Of a stretch of 64,000 bases of DNA, positions 50,495-59,606 are shown piece by piece; positions within the stretch are counted from its first letter, which is position 1; each line of letters starts with the position of its first letter. The notes below the pieces were generated by a model. The model was given only the letters and a program-made list of their open reading frames with translations, made no database searches and was not told where the DNA came from. The position numbers were made by a program, and so were the translations under genes. Location: contig NZ_LMRV01000110.1 of the NCBI RefSeq assembly GCF_001428245.1, positions 94,080 through 158,079 on the forward strand. The letters run 5' to 3'. This DNA comes from Paenibacillus sp. Soil522. GTDB taxonomy: Bacteria > Bacillota > Bacilli > Paenibacillales > Paenibacillaceae.

Positions 50495-51256
50495 ATGCAT
50501 CACGTAGATTTGAATTGCGATATGGGAGAGGGCTTCGGCGTTTATCGTACGGGCCCGGACAGCGAGCTGATGAAATATATTACGTCAGCGAATATTGCGT
50601 GCGGCTTTCATGCCGGAGATGCTGCGACGATTCGCCGCACGGTCAAGCTGGCGCTTGCCCACGGAGTCGCGATTGGCGCGCATCCCGGGCTGCCGGATTT
50701 GGCCGGCTTTGGCAGGCGGGAGATGGCGATTACGCCGGAGGAGGCGTATGAGCTGACGGTTTATCAGCTTGGAGCCGTATATGCGTTCGCCAAATCCGAA
50801 GGAGGCAGCGTCGCGCATGTGAAACCGCATGGCGCTTTGTATAATATGGCTGCGAAGAGCAGGCCGCTGGCTGACGCGATAGCGGAAGCGGTCTATAAGG
50901 TTGAGCCGAGTCTGATGCTATTCGGTCTGGCGGGCAGCGAGCTCATCCGGGCAGGCGATGCGATCGGGCTGCATACGGTCAATGAAGTATTTGCGGACCG
51001 GTCCTATGAACAAGACGGAACGCTTACGCCGCGCGGGACGGAAGGGGCCGTCATTGCGGACCCTGCACTTGCCGTAGGGCAAGCGGTCCAAATGATCAAG
51101 GGCGGCGAGGTTCGTACGCGGCAGCGGAGCGGATATATTTTAAAAGCGGATACGGTATGCGTGCACGGGGACACGCCAGGCGCAGTAGAGCATGTCAGGC
51201 AGCTGCGCGCAGCGTTAGAGGCAGAAGGCATTGCCGTTAGGAAGGCAGGTGGATGA
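50495..51256 (+). CDS. pxpA: 5-oxoprolinase subunit A (LamB/YcsF family)
   Basis: A 253-residue subunit of the three-part prokaryotic 5-oxoprolinase, which opens 5-oxoproline to glutamate using ATP. The conserved start DLNCDMGEGFGVY, then SANIACGFHAGD, HPGLPDLAGFGRR and HVKPHGALYN are intact. AAGGGGAG precedes the ATG. It shares a 4-bp overlap with pxpB. Confidence 0.95.
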   Translation: MHHVDLNCDMGEGFGVYRTGPDSELMKYITSANIACGFHAGDAATIRRTVKLALAHGVAIGAHPGLPDLAGFGRREMAITPEEAYELTVYQLGAVYAFAKSEGGSVAHVKPHGALYNMAAKSRPLADAIAEAVYKVEPSLMLFGLAGSELIRAGDAIGLHTVNEVFADRSYEQDGTLTPRGTEGAVIADPALAVGQAVQMIKGGEVRTRQRSGYILKADTVCVHGDTPGAVEHVRQLRAALEAEGIAVRKAGG

Positions 51257-52017
51257 GGATGGAGAAGCAGACAACCGGTTCGCTCATTCAGCATGAGCTT
51301 CAAGCTCTCGGCGATTGTGCCGTCATCATTCGTCTGGGGAATGTCATCGACGCAGAAACGAACCGAATCGTAAGGAACCTCAGCCGTTATATAGAGGAGC
51401 GGCCATTTGCCGGATTCATCGAATGCATTCCATCCTTTGCGGCACTGGCTATCCATTATGACCCGCTGCTGGTCAAGAGAAGCCGCATTTCCACTGAGCT
51501 TCAGCACACAACGATTTTTGAAACGGTATGTTCGCGGCTGCAGCCGTTCCTAGCCGTAACAGAGCAGCTGAGCGATGCGGACAAGGAAGGAAGAACGATA
51601 GAAATCCCTGTTTGCTATGGCGGAAAGCATGGTCCGGATCTTAGCTTTGTAGCCGGGCATAACGGACTTACGGAAGAAGAGGTTATCGCTATTCATGCCG
51701 GCGGCTCTTATTTGGTGTATATGCTCGGCTTTGCGCCGGGCTTTCCTTATTTGGGAGGCATGTCCGAGATGATTGCCGCGCCTAGACACCAGACGCCGAG
51801 AACGAGCATTCCGCAAGGAAGCGTCGGCATTGCCGGCGGGCAGACGGGTATCTATTCGGTTGCAACGCCGGGCGGCTGGCAGCTGATCGGCAGATCTCCG
51901 GCCTTGCTGTTCCGGCCTCAAGATGCTGTTCCAAGCTTACTCCAACCAGGTGATTCGGTGCGGTTCAAGCCGATATCCAGTAAGCAATACGAGCTTTATA
52001 GAGAAGGTGCGCTATGA
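51253..52017 (+). CDS. pxpB: 5-oxoprolinase subunit B (KipI-like)
   Basis: A 254-residue protein with the N-terminal KipI domain and the C-terminal cyclophilin-like fold. Typical motifs are YMLGFAPGFPYLGGM, RTSIPQGSVGIAGGQTGIY and PGGWQLIGRSPALLF. In B. subtilis the homologue also inhibits the sporulation kinase KinA. ATG 51253 overlaps the pxpA stop; ATG 51259 is an alternative. Confidence 0.93.
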   Translation: MRMEKQTTGSLIQHELQALGDCAVIIRLGNVIDAETNRIVRNLSRYIEERPFAGFIECIPSFAALAIHYDPLLVKRSRISTELQHTTIFETVCSRLQPFLAVTEQLSDADKEGRTIEIPVCYGGKHGPDLSFVAGHNGLTEEEVIAIHAGGSYLVYMLGFAPGFPYLGGMSEMIAAPRHQTPRTSIPQGSVGIAGGQTGIYSVATPGGWQLIGRSPALLFRPQDAVPSLLQPGDSVRFKPISSKQYELYREGAL

Positions 52018-53027
52018 GTATATTCGTCGTTCGTCCGGGCTTGATGGCAACGATTCAAGACCTCGGCAGGTATCGATTTCAAAAATACGGCGTTGTGGCT
52101 GGCGGTGCAATGGATATAGGAGCGGCGCGGGCAGCCAACCTGTTAGTCGGCAACGGAGATTATGAAGCGGTGCTGGAAATGACGCTTACCGGAACAGAGC
52201 TGCTTATAGAGACGGATACGCTGCTTTCCATTTGTGGCGCGGATATGTCCGTAACGGCAGATGGGGAGCGCCTGCCCTTATGGAGGCCGGTGCTGGTTCG
52301 CGCAGGCGTGTCCGTCAAGTTTGGAGCTTACGGGTCCGGCTGCCGGTCTTATTTAGCCGTTGCTGGCGGGTTTGACGTGCCGGAGGTTATGGGGAGCAAA
52401 AGCACCTATTTGCGGGGTGCCATTGGAGGCTTCAAGGGAAGAGTGCTGAGGTCAGGAGATGTGCTGGCTGCACGAACTCCCGGACGGCTATCAGAGCGCA
52501 TAAAGCATTTCCTGGGTAAAGATAGGAATGGCAGCTTTGCCGTTCCGGGCTGGCATGCGAGTCATTTTGCCGTAGCGGGAAATTTGGCGGATCCGATTAT
52601 TCGCGCAATGCCGGGCTCTCATTATGAGCGGTTTACAGCGGAGAGTCAGGAGAGGCTGTTCAGCCAAACCTTTCAAATAGCCGTACAGTCCGATCGGATG
52701 GGCTACCGGCTTGAAGGCCCGCAGAAGCTGATGCTTGCTGCGCCTCTAGAGCTGCTATCGGAGGCAGTCGTAAATGGAACCGTCCAAGTGCCTCCAGGCG
52801 GCAATCCAATCGTGCTGCTGGCCGATAGGCAGACGACGGGAGGTTATCCAAGGATTGCCCAGGTCGCTTCGGTGGATATCCCGGTGTTTGCCCAGCTGAA
52901 GCCCGGCGACCGCTTCCGATTCGAAGCGATCCCGCAGTATGAAGCGGAGCGGCTTTATTTGGACAACGAGCGTGACCTGAAAATGCTGGAAGCGGCAATA
53001 GCATTAAAATTTAACTCTGCTAACTAA
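52014..53027 (+). CDS. pxpC: 5-oxoprolinase subunit C (KipA-like)
   Basis: A 337-residue subunit of the biotin-carboxylase-like allophanate-hydrolase C-domain family. Motifs are VVRPGLMATIQDLGRYRFQKYGV near the start, SYLAVAGGFDVPEVMGSKSTYLR, SDRMGYRLEGP and GNPIVLLADRQTTGGYPRIA. It overlaps pxpB by 4 bp and has AGAAGGTG upstream. No clear terminator follows. Confidence 0.94.
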   Translation: MSIFVVRPGLMATIQDLGRYRFQKYGVVAGGAMDIGAARAANLLVGNGDYEAVLEMTLTGTELLIETDTLLSICGADMSVTADGERLPLWRPVLVRAGVSVKFGAYGSGCRSYLAVAGGFDVPEVMGSKSTYLRGAIGGFKGRVLRSGDVLAARTPGRLSERIKHFLGKDRNGSFAVPGWHASHFAVAGNLADPIIRAMPGSHYERFTAESQERLFSQTFQIAVQSDRMGYRLEGPQKLMLAAPLELLSEAVVNGTVQVPPGGNPIVLLADRQTTGGYPRIAQVASVDIPVFAQLKPGDRFRFEAIPQYEAERLYLDNERDLKMLEAAIALKFNSAN

Positions 53028-53071
53028 CGAGGAGGCAATGTGTTGAAGCTTCCTACAGTGTGCTAGGGAGC

Positions 53072-53839
53072 TTATTTAACTTTTCGAATAGTCGACGTGT
53101 TTTTATGCTCTTGTTCAAAATAGCCATTTTCTTTAAAGTAGGTTTCTTGAAGATAAGAGATGAACTGCTCGATGCGCTCATTTTGGGACGCCTGCGCCTT
53201 TTCAACCGAGCTGGCGATTTGCTCTGTGCTCTCTTGTAAAAACTTCATAAGGCTATCCTGAGGTGAAGCTTCATTTTTATCCGTCATACCGGCGTTTTTG
53301 GATTTGCTGCTTCGGGTAAACAATCTCTCTAATTTAAAAAGACGGTCTAAGCTTAACGTATACATGCGTCTTCCGTTTAATAACAGGAAAAATGCGCTCG
53401 TATAAAGCGTGAGGCTGATTAAATTGATATTGCCCGACAGCAGAAAGTTAATATGCATAAAGAGGCAAATGCAAATGGAAGGCAACGTAAAAAGGCCTAA
53501 GATAAGAAACACGCCGATCGTAACCTGAACAAGCGGAATCGTATAATTTAAAAACGTGATGTGATGCAGTGCCGTGCCTTCAATAAAATCTTTATAAAAG
53601 AGTGCGACATTCGGTTTATCCAGTGCCTTAATCAAATAATCGGTAATAAATACGCCAGGCTGGGTGAACCATGAATGTCCTGAAGAGCCGGCTTCTCCTA
53701 AAATTTTCGTCATTCCCGCTAATAACCAACCCGTACCGAAAAGAATACGAATGAAAACAACTATGGATTGCCCTCCCCAGTTTCCAAGCCGCTTCCCGTT
53801 TAATGAACCGAACATCGTTTTAACTGCTGCATTTTGCAT
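53072..53839 (-). CDS. DoxX-like membrane protein under a Fur box
   Basis: A 255-residue protein. Its first ~165 residues have about four helices of the DoxX/thiosulfate-quinone-reductase-like type (FIRILFGTGWLLAGMTKILG, VTIGVFLILGLFTLPSI). The last ~80 residues are a charged coiled-coil (STEQIASSVEKAQASQNERIEQFISYLQE). A GGGGGAGA site lies 9 bp before the ATG. The Fur-box-like dyad about 50 bp upstream and the divergent FTR1 gene suggest an iron-linked redox or membrane role (inference). Confidence 0.75.
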   Translation of the reverse strand: MQNAAVKTMFGSLNGKRLGNWGGQSIVVFIRILFGTGWLLAGMTKILGEAGSSGHSWFTQPGVFITDYLIKALDKPNVALFYKDFIEGTALHHITFLNYTIPLVQVTIGVFLILGLFTLPSICICLFMHINFLLSGNINLISLTLYTSAFFLLLNGRRMYTLSLDRLFKLERLFTRSSKSKNAGMTDKNEASPQDSLMKFLQESTEQIASSVEKAQASQNERIEQFISYLQETYFKENGYFEQEHKNTSTIRKVK

Positions 53840-53885
53840 AAATAAAAATCTCCCCCAAAAATGAATAGATGAAACCGGAATATAT

Positions 53886-53904
53886 AATAATGATATTCAT
53901 TATC
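53886..53904. promoter_or_regulatory. Fur box before the DoxX-like gene
   Basis: AATAATGATATTCATTATC matches the 19-bp Fur consensus at 17 positions and is a symmetrical dyad. Confidence 0.75.
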
Positions 53905-54078
53905 AATAGCTCGGTGATACGGCTATCATATAAAAAAAGTTTTAAAAACTATTTAAAACAAGATTAAAATATATTAATAATGTTATTTATTCGGCCAATC
54001 TGAAATTAATCATTAAAACATCTTAATTATTTTTTAATTAATACTTTAGATTGACTTGTTAAAGTGAATGAATGAAAA

Positions 54079-54093
54079 AGATAATTATTATCA
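54079..54093. promoter_or_regulatory. Fur box before the FTR1 operon
   Basis: AGATAATTATTATCA matches the 7-1-7 Fur consensus TGATAATNATTATCA at all but one fixed position. It lies 30 bp before the FTR1 start. The surrounding 280 bp are AT-rich and hold no gene. Confidence 0.75.
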
Positions 54094-54123
54094 ATTAAGA
54101 TGCAGGGGGGTGAAACAGTAGTT

Positions 54124-55656
54124 ATGAAGCTATTTATAAGACAAGCATCAGTCGGCATTCTTGTTGTTTTATTTTTGCTCGTTCCCGTTTTTTCACAGGA
54201 AGTATTCGCTAATGAGAACGATGGACTTAATGAAAAGGTTGTTCAGACCGCCCGCTTTATTAACACGATCCCGGTGGAATACACATTAGGGGTTAGTAAG
54301 GACAGGGAAGTAGTCAATTGGGGTGAATATAAGGAAGCGAAAATATATGTGGGAAGAGCAAAAGCCGAATTCAAATCGATCAGCGGCTCATTGTCGGAAA
54401 TCGATAAGGAAGCCGTAAAGAACATACAGGAGGGTCTTGATGTTCTTACGCAGAAAATAAATGACCGCCATGAACCGGATCAAATCGCTGCCTTATCTGC
54501 GGATCTGTCTACCGAGCTTTTGAATGTGGTGGGTCTATCGCAAAGTAATAATGATACGGAAACGGTCATTCAAGAGATCAATAAGTCCTTGGACAGTTAT
54601 TACCAAAAGCAGCAGGGCGGCAATGTGGAAGAAGCTTTGGCCGAGGCAATGAACGCTTATGCTTTGTTTGGTCCTTTGGAATCCAGTATCGCTGCCAAAG
54701 ATCAGAAATTGCTCATTCAAATGGAACAAAAGTTTGCGAAATTAAGAGATTACAGCTCTTCGAAACCGGGCGCTGAAGCGGTGCAAAGCGAAATTGATTC
54801 GATCAAAACCGATTTGCAGACCGTTAAACAAATGCTTACGGCACCGGCTCATCCGTTCGCATCCTTTTTGGATTCCTTGACGATTATTTTGCGGGAAGGC
54901 TTTGAAGCAATTCTCGTTATCGGAGCTCTAACGTCATTCCTGATTAAATCCGATCATAGGGACAAGCTGAAGAGCATTTATTGGGGAGCGGGCGCGGCAG
55001 TTGCGGCCAGCGTCATTACAGCCATTCTACTGCAAACCGTCTTTAAGATCAGCGGAGCAAGCCGGGAAACGCTGGAGGGGTCTACGATGCTGGTAGCTGT
55101 GGCGATTCTGATTTGGATCAGCTTCTGGCTCGTGAATAAAGCGAAAGGCTCGCGGTGGAAAAAATTTGTTGAGGGCAGAATGAAAGCCTCGATCACAACG
55201 GGAAGTGTATTCACTCTTGGATTGACCGCTTTTTTTGCCGTCTACCGTGAAGGCTTCGAGACCATTCTCTTTTATCAGGCGATATTTGCAATGGGCAGTT
55301 CACATTTAACGGCCGTCATAAGCGGACTCGCATTGGGTGTGGCTTTACTCGGGTTAGTTTACTATCTGATCAACCGCTATGCGGTAAAAATCCCAATGAA
55401 GCAGTACTTTTTGGCTACAAGCATTTTGCTGAACATTATGGCTTTCCGTTTTCTGGGGTACGGGATTCGCGAATTGCAATTCGCAGGAACATTAGACGCA
55501 ACGGAAATTGACGGAATGCCTGACTTGAGTCTGCTGGGCATCTATCCGACGATCGAAGTGGTGGCGGCTCAAGCGGGGTTATTGATCGTTCTATTTATAG
55601 GGTTAACTATCAGCTTACGTAAAAAATTAATAGGAGGAACTACACATGCTTCATAA
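54124..55656 (+). CDS. FTR1-family high-affinity iron permease
   Basis: A 510-residue protein. A signal peptide (VGILVVLFLLVPVFSQEVFA) and a ~230-residue helical extracytoplasmic domain precede a seven-helix FTR1 domain. The two iron-binding signatures are present: ILREGFEAILVIG and YREGFETILFYQA. It imports ferric iron, usually with an oxidase or P19-type partner. ATG 54124 lies 11 bp after GGGGGGTGA; the ATG at 54100 precedes that site. It overlaps the lipoprotein gene by 11 bp. Confidence 0.92.
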   Translation: MKLFIRQASVGILVVLFLLVPVFSQEVFANENDGLNEKVVQTARFINTIPVEYTLGVSKDREVVNWGEYKEAKIYVGRAKAEFKSISGSLSEIDKEAVKNIQEGLDVLTQKINDRHEPDQIAALSADLSTELLNVVGLSQSNNDTETVIQEINKSLDSYYQKQQGGNVEEALAEAMNAYALFGPLESSIAAKDQKLLIQMEQKFAKLRDYSSSKPGAEAVQSEIDSIKTDLQTVKQMLTAPAHPFASFLDSLTIILREGFEAILVIGALTSFLIKSDHRDKLKSIYWGAGAAVAASVITAILLQTVFKISGASRETLEGSTMLVAVAILIWISFWLVNKAKGSRWKKFVEGRMKASITTGSVFTLGLTAFFAVYREGFETILFYQAIFAMGSSHLTAVISGLALGVALLGLVYYLINRYAVKIPMKQYFLATSILLNIMAFRFLGYGIRELQFAGTLDATEIDGMPDLSLLGIYPTIEVVAAQAGLLIVLFIGLTISLRKKLIGGTTHAS

Positions 55657-56254
55657 AAAATATTTGTTATCCACGCTCGTATTGTTTTTAGGATTGCTGC
55701 TGCTTGCCGGCTGCGGCTCGAAAGCGGAAGATCATTCCAACCATCCGGCGGAAGAAGCGGCAGCGACGGATGCCGCTAATACGGAAGCGCAGCCTGTTGA
55801 CGCTGCGGCAGGTCCTGCGGATGTGCCGATCGGTAAGGAAAACAAATTTGGAACGGAATTTGTCTTCGTATATATTCCTTTGGCCAAGGATGTTCACCCT
55901 TCGATGTATCATGGAATGCCAGGAAACAAAGATGCGGATATTCATCTTGAAGGAGACTTTCATGCCATTGAAGACAATAAGTGGGGATTTGCTCCCGGGG
56001 ACTGGATTCCAGGCTTGAAGCTTACTTATGAAGCAGTGAATCAGCAAACAGGCGACAAAATAGAGGGACGTCTCTATCCGATGACGGCTGCAGATGGCCC
56101 GCACTACGGCTTAAACGTAAAAATGCCGAGCGAAGGAACATATGATTTCACCTTCTGGGTGGAACTCGATACAGAAAATTTCGCTTATCATGATGTGGAT
56201 GAGTGGTGGGCAAAACAAGAATTTAAATATACGGCCGAATATAAAAAACAATAA
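55646..56254 (+). CDS. P19-type iron transport lipoprotein
   Basis: A 202-residue lipoprotein with lipobox LLAGC (Cys near residue 23), an Ala/Glu-rich linker with an early His pair, and a C-terminal Ig-like iron-binding domain of the P19/Tp34 family. Candidate metal residues are Met and His in HPSMYHGMPG and HLEGDFHAIE, plus YHDVDEWW. FTR1-P19 pairs are known iron uptake systems. AGGAGG lies upstream; a hairpin follows. Confidence 0.88.
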   Translation: MLHKKYLLSTLVLFLGLLLLAGCGSKAEDHSNHPAEEAAATDAANTEAQPVDAAAGPADVPIGKENKFGTEFVFVYIPLAKDVHPSMYHGMPGNKDADIHLEGDFHAIEDNKWGFAPGDWIPGLKLTYEAVNQQTGDKIEGRLYPMTAADGPHYGLNVKMPSEGTYDFTFWVELDTENFAYHDVDEWWAKQEFKYTAEYKKQ

Positions 56255-56266
56255 TAGCATGTGCCA

Positions 56267-56295
56267 CACAAGCCGCCTCTAAGAGGTGGCTTGTG
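56267..56295 (+). terminator. Hairpin after the P19 lipoprotein gene
   Basis: CACAAGCCGCCTCT and AGAGGTGGCTTGTG form a 14-bp stem with one G-U. There is no T run, so termination may be partial and allow some read-through to the two-component genes. Confidence 0.6.
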
Positions 56296-56373
56296 CTATG
56301 TTCAATTCTATATGGTAATTATTTCTCTGGATTGACGTGGCAAGAGGTTTGATCTAAGATATATATATGTAAC

Positions 56374-56388
56374 TGATAATGATTATCA
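56374..56388. promoter_or_regulatory. Perfect Fur box before the response regulator
   Basis: TGATAATGATTATCA is an exact 7-1-7 Fur consensus. It sits about 36 bp before the response regulator start, placing a sensor system under iron control. Confidence 0.85.
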
Positions 56389-56424
56389 TTATAATTTGCA
56401 TGCAGATTTATGGGGGTTAATCGA

Positions 56425-57099
56425 ATGCGAATTTTATTGGTTGAGGATGAAGCAAAGGTAGCACGCTTTATATCACAAGGGTTAAAAGAGCATAATTATG
56501 TTGTAGACGTGGCGAGTGATGGTGACATGGCATCCGAATTTACTTATGTGGAAGATTATGATCTTTTGATCGTGGATATTATGATTCCAAAAAAAAATGG
56601 GATTCGGTTTATTAGGGAATTACGGTCGAATGGAATAAACACTCCTGTTCTCATTTTAAGCGCCAAAGATTCCGTGGAGGATAAGGTAGAGGGACTCGAT
56701 ACGGGAGCGGACGATTTTATGACAAAACCGTTTGCTTTTTCGGAGCTGCTTGCCCGTATCCGTTGTCTGCTGCGGCGGAATCAAGAGAATGCCTCCCCTT
56801 GTTTACAAGTTGCGGACCTGACGCTGAATCCTTCCACGCGGGAAGTGATTAGGGGCGGGCGCCACATTTTTACGACAAATAAGGAATATACCATCCTGGA
56901 ATTTATGATGCGAAATGTAGGCAGGATTTTGTCCCGGACGTTAATTCTCGAGCATGTATGGATGGATTCTTACAATACGGGAACGAATGTGGTCGATGTT
57001 TACATTAATCATTTGAGAAATAAAATTGACAAGGATTTTGATATGAAGCTAATCCAAACGGTTTATAGTGTCGGCTATGTCATTAAAGGAGAAGAATAA
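56425..57099 (+). CDS. OmpR-family response regulator
   Basis: A 224-residue regulator. The receiver domain has the acidic pair in LLVEDE, phospho-acceptor Asp51 in LLIVDIMIPKKNG, Ser/Thr in LILSAKD and Lys in MTKPF. The C-terminal winged helix has TNKEYTILEFMMRN and NVVDVYINHLRNKID. It resembles CusR/CopR-type metal regulators. ATG 56425 has GGGGG 10 bp upstream; the ATG at 56410 lies before that site. The histidine kinase follows. Confidence 0.92.
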   Translation: MRILLVEDEAKVARFISQGLKEHNYVVDVASDGDMASEFTYVEDYDLLIVDIMIPKKNGIRFIRELRSNGINTPVLILSAKDSVEDKVEGLDTGADDFMTKPFAFSELLARIRCLLRRNQENASPCLQVADLTLNPSTREVIRGGRHIFTTNKEYTILEFMMRNVGRILSRTLILEHVWMDSYNTGTNVVDVYINHLRNKIDKDFDMKLIQTVYSVGYVIKGEE

Positions 57100-57103
57100 A
57101 GCG

Positions 57104-58498
57104 ATGATTTTTCCCAAGAGTATGAGCCGGAAGGTTGCAACCTGGCACTCTATTGTCTTTATTTCGATTTTATCTCTATTTAGCGTATTGTTATATCTTA
57201 CATTTTCCAGTTCGTTAACCAAAGAAGTGGATTCGAAGTTGGCCAGAGAGGGCGGCAGAATTTCGTATTATATTGAGAATGGATATTCGTCTTCTAAAAT
57301 CGAAGAATATATGAATGGATTGCCTGTTTCAGCACCAATTAACGAAGAAGAGATGTACTGGCAAATCGAAAACGACCAGGGAAAAGTCATCGCAGCCTCA
57401 CAAAATCTGCACGGTCAACGCATCGACGTCTCTGGAACTTTGGAGAAGATTGGCGAAAATATTTTCAGCTGGGATCCCGAGCTGAATGGAATACCGCTTC
57501 GTGCGATGTCCCTCCCGCTGATATCAACAAATAAATTGAATTGCAGAATTACGGTTGCTACATCCGACGGGATACGGCATTTTGCCATCGATCAGTTGCG
57601 GAACATTATTATCATCTGCAATTTCGGATTCGTAGGAATTTCAATCGTAATGGGATGGCTGATTTCGAAAAAAACATTGCGGCCGATTCAAAAAATAATC
57701 ACTACTACCAATAAAATTACGGCAACAAACCTGCATGAGCGGTTGCCTATTGAAGGACCGGAAGATGAATTGCAGGTGCTGTCGAAAACGTTAAACGGCA
57801 TGATCGATAGGTTAGAAACTTCTTTTGCCCAAATCCAGCGGTTTACCTCCGATGTGTCCCATGAGCTTCGCACTTCCTTAACGATTATCCGTGGAGAATT
57901 GGACGTTGCTTTAATCAGAAATAGATCAGAAGAAAAATATAAGCTTGTGCTTCATTCCGTTTTGGAAGAGGTTATCTATTTATCCGATATGGTAGGGAAA
58001 TTTTTATATTTATCAAAGACGTCAAATCCAAACCAGATAGAGCTGAAAAAGATTGACGGAACGCAATTATTTCAATATGTAACCAATCATTTATGGTCAT
58101 TGACAGTAAAAAAACAAATAGAGCTGCATGTGCGGATCCCAGATTCATTTACTCTAAACGGAGATGAAGATCTGCTTCGAAGATTATTTATTAATTTAAT
58201 TGAAAATGCAATTAAATACTCTCCTGAAGGCGGAGCAGTCGAAATAAAAGCATATAGTAAAAATGAATTTATCCGGATTGAGGTGACGGATAACGGGATC
58301 GGAATTCCCGAGGAGCATTTGCCCTTTATATTTCAACGTTTCTACCGGGCAGATGATTCGCGAACAAGGAGCCAAGGCGGAAGCGGATTGGGTTTGTCTT
58401 TGTGCAAGTGGATTGCAGACGTTCACCAAGGAACGATTGAAATCCGCAGCAAGACAGATCAGGGAACGACGGTCATCGTCAATTTGCTTGCCGGTTAG
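57104..58498 (+). CDS. Sensor histidine kinase
   Basis: A 464-residue membrane kinase. The first helix (IVFISILSLFSVLLYLTFSS) and second helix (IIIICNFGFVGISIVMGWLIS) flank a ~130-residue extracytoplasmic sensor. A HAMP region follows, then the H-box VSHELRTSLTIIRGEL (His near residue 253), N-box NLIENAIKYSPEGG, G1 VTDNGIGIPEEHLPFIFQRF and G2 GGSGLGLSLC. It starts 4 bp after the regulator stop with AAAGGAGA upstream. The signal may be iron or another metal (inference from context). Confidence 0.92.
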   Translation: MIFPKSMSRKVATWHSIVFISILSLFSVLLYLTFSSSLTKEVDSKLAREGGRISYYIENGYSSSKIEEYMNGLPVSAPINEEEMYWQIENDQGKVIAASQNLHGQRIDVSGTLEKIGENIFSWDPELNGIPLRAMSLPLISTNKLNCRITVATSDGIRHFAIDQLRNIIIICNFGFVGISIVMGWLISKKTLRPIQKIITTTNKITATNLHERLPIEGPEDELQVLSKTLNGMIDRLETSFAQIQRFTSDVSHELRTSLTIIRGELDVALIRNRSEEKYKLVLHSVLEEVIYLSDMVGKFLYLSKTSNPNQIELKKIDGTQLFQYVTNHLWSLTVKKQIELHVRIPDSFTLNGDEDLLRRLFINLIENAIKYSPEGGAVEIKAYSKNEFIRIEVTDNGIGIPEEHLPFIFQRFYRADDSRTRSQGGSGLGLSLCKWIADVHQGTIEIRSKTDQGTTVIVNLLAG

Positions 58499-58537
58499 CG
58501 ATGTAAGCAGAGGACATGTGCCTGGCTGATATACGTA

Positions 58538-58582
58538 TGAAAAAAAAGCGCCGGAGCCGCCGCAGGAGCGGCTTCAGCGCTT
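58538..58582 (-). terminator. Terminator overlapping the proline dehydrogenase stop
   Basis: AAGCGC...GCCGC pairs with GCGGC...GCGCTT, with an A run on the left that is the T run on the minus strand. The stem includes the last codons of the gene. Confidence 0.8.
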
Positions 58583-59506
58583 GAGACCGGACATATTTTT
58601 GAGCACCAGCATCAGGTTTGCAGGCTTCTCGGCAAGCCGGCGGGTGAAATAAGGATACCACATGACGCCGTAAGGGACGTAGCAGCGGATGCGGTAGCCC
58701 TCTTTGGCCAGCCGGACCTGCTCATTCATCCGAAGACCGTAAAGCATCTGAAATTCGAATGCGTTTTTAGAAATCCGATGCGTACGCGCATAAGCCTTCA
58801 CCCAGCTGATGATCGCATCGTCATGCGAGGCGATCGCCGTATAAACGCCTTTGTCCAAATGAAGCTTGATCATGCTTTTAAAGCTGGCTATGACCTCGTC
58901 CGCCTTCTGATAAGCGACCTCGTCCGATTCTTTATAGGCGCCCTTTACGAGGCGAAGGCTTATGCGCGCTTGCAGCATATCCTTGACGTCCTGCTCTGTC
59001 CGGAATAAATAAGCCTGCAGCACGGTTCCGACATTCGTTAATCCTTCGGTATGAAGCCGTTTTACGATATCGAGCGTCGCCTGCGTGTAAGGCGTATTTT
59101 CCATGTCGATCCGAACGAAGTTTCGGTGGCGTCTCGCATGCTTTACCACATCCCGAATATTTGCATAGCACGCCTCTTGGTCCAGAGCGAGTCCCATTTG
59201 GGTCGGCTTTAGCGATACGTTAGAGCTTGCTTTGCTGGCGGCAATGCCTTCGATAAGCTTTAAATACTGCTCTTTGTATGCGGCAGACTCGCTTATATCC
59301 CGGATGCCTTCGCCAAGATGATCGAGCGTAGCCATAATTCCGAGCTTGCCGAGCACCTTGATTTCCGCTAAAGCCTCCTCAAGCGTTTCCCCTGCAATAA
59401 ACCTGCTGGCGAGCCTTTTGCCAAAGGTCGTTGAAAGCTTCTCTATAAGCGGAATTCCTGTAATCGTCAATAATGACTTGCGATACCACTTCGATCCGAT
59501 GCCCAT
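58574..59506 (-). CDS. Proline dehydrogenase
   Basis: A 310-residue FAD-dependent enzyme oxidising proline to pyrroline-5-carboxylate (PutB/FadM type of Bacillus). Signatures: VSLKPTQMGLALD, FVRIDMENTPYT, VGTVLQAYLFRTEQD, RLVKGAYKE, IASHDD and the C-terminal YVPYGVMWYPYFTRRLAEKP. ATG 59506 is chosen for its AAAGGAGC site 7 bp upstream; the longer frame to 59575 has none. It is convergent with the histidine kinase. No P5C dehydrogenase gene is adjacent. Confidence 0.92.
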   Translation of the reverse strand: MGIGSKWYRKSLLTITGIPLIEKLSTTFGKRLASRFIAGETLEEALAEIKVLGKLGIMATLDHLGEGIRDISESAAYKEQYLKLIEGIAASKASSNVSLKPTQMGLALDQEACYANIRDVVKHARRHRNFVRIDMENTPYTQATLDIVKRLHTEGLTNVGTVLQAYLFRTEQDVKDMLQARISLRLVKGAYKESDEVAYQKADEVIASFKSMIKLHLDKGVYTAIASHDDAIISWVKAYARTHRISKNAFEFQMLYGLRMNEQVRLAKEGYRIRCYVPYGVMWYPYFTRRLAEKPANLMLVLKNMSGLKR

Positions 59507-59606
59507 CAGAGTTGCTCCTTTCCAAAAAGCGTTAGTAGGAGTCTGATTCAAGGTGTCCATTATTAGTATATTCAAAAATCATAGTTATCGCGCTATGCAA
59601 GCCTGA

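Noticed and set aside
56267..56295. Definite operon end after the P19 gene
   Set aside because: The hairpin lacks a T run, so read-through into the two-component genes cannot be excluded; kept only as a probable terminator.
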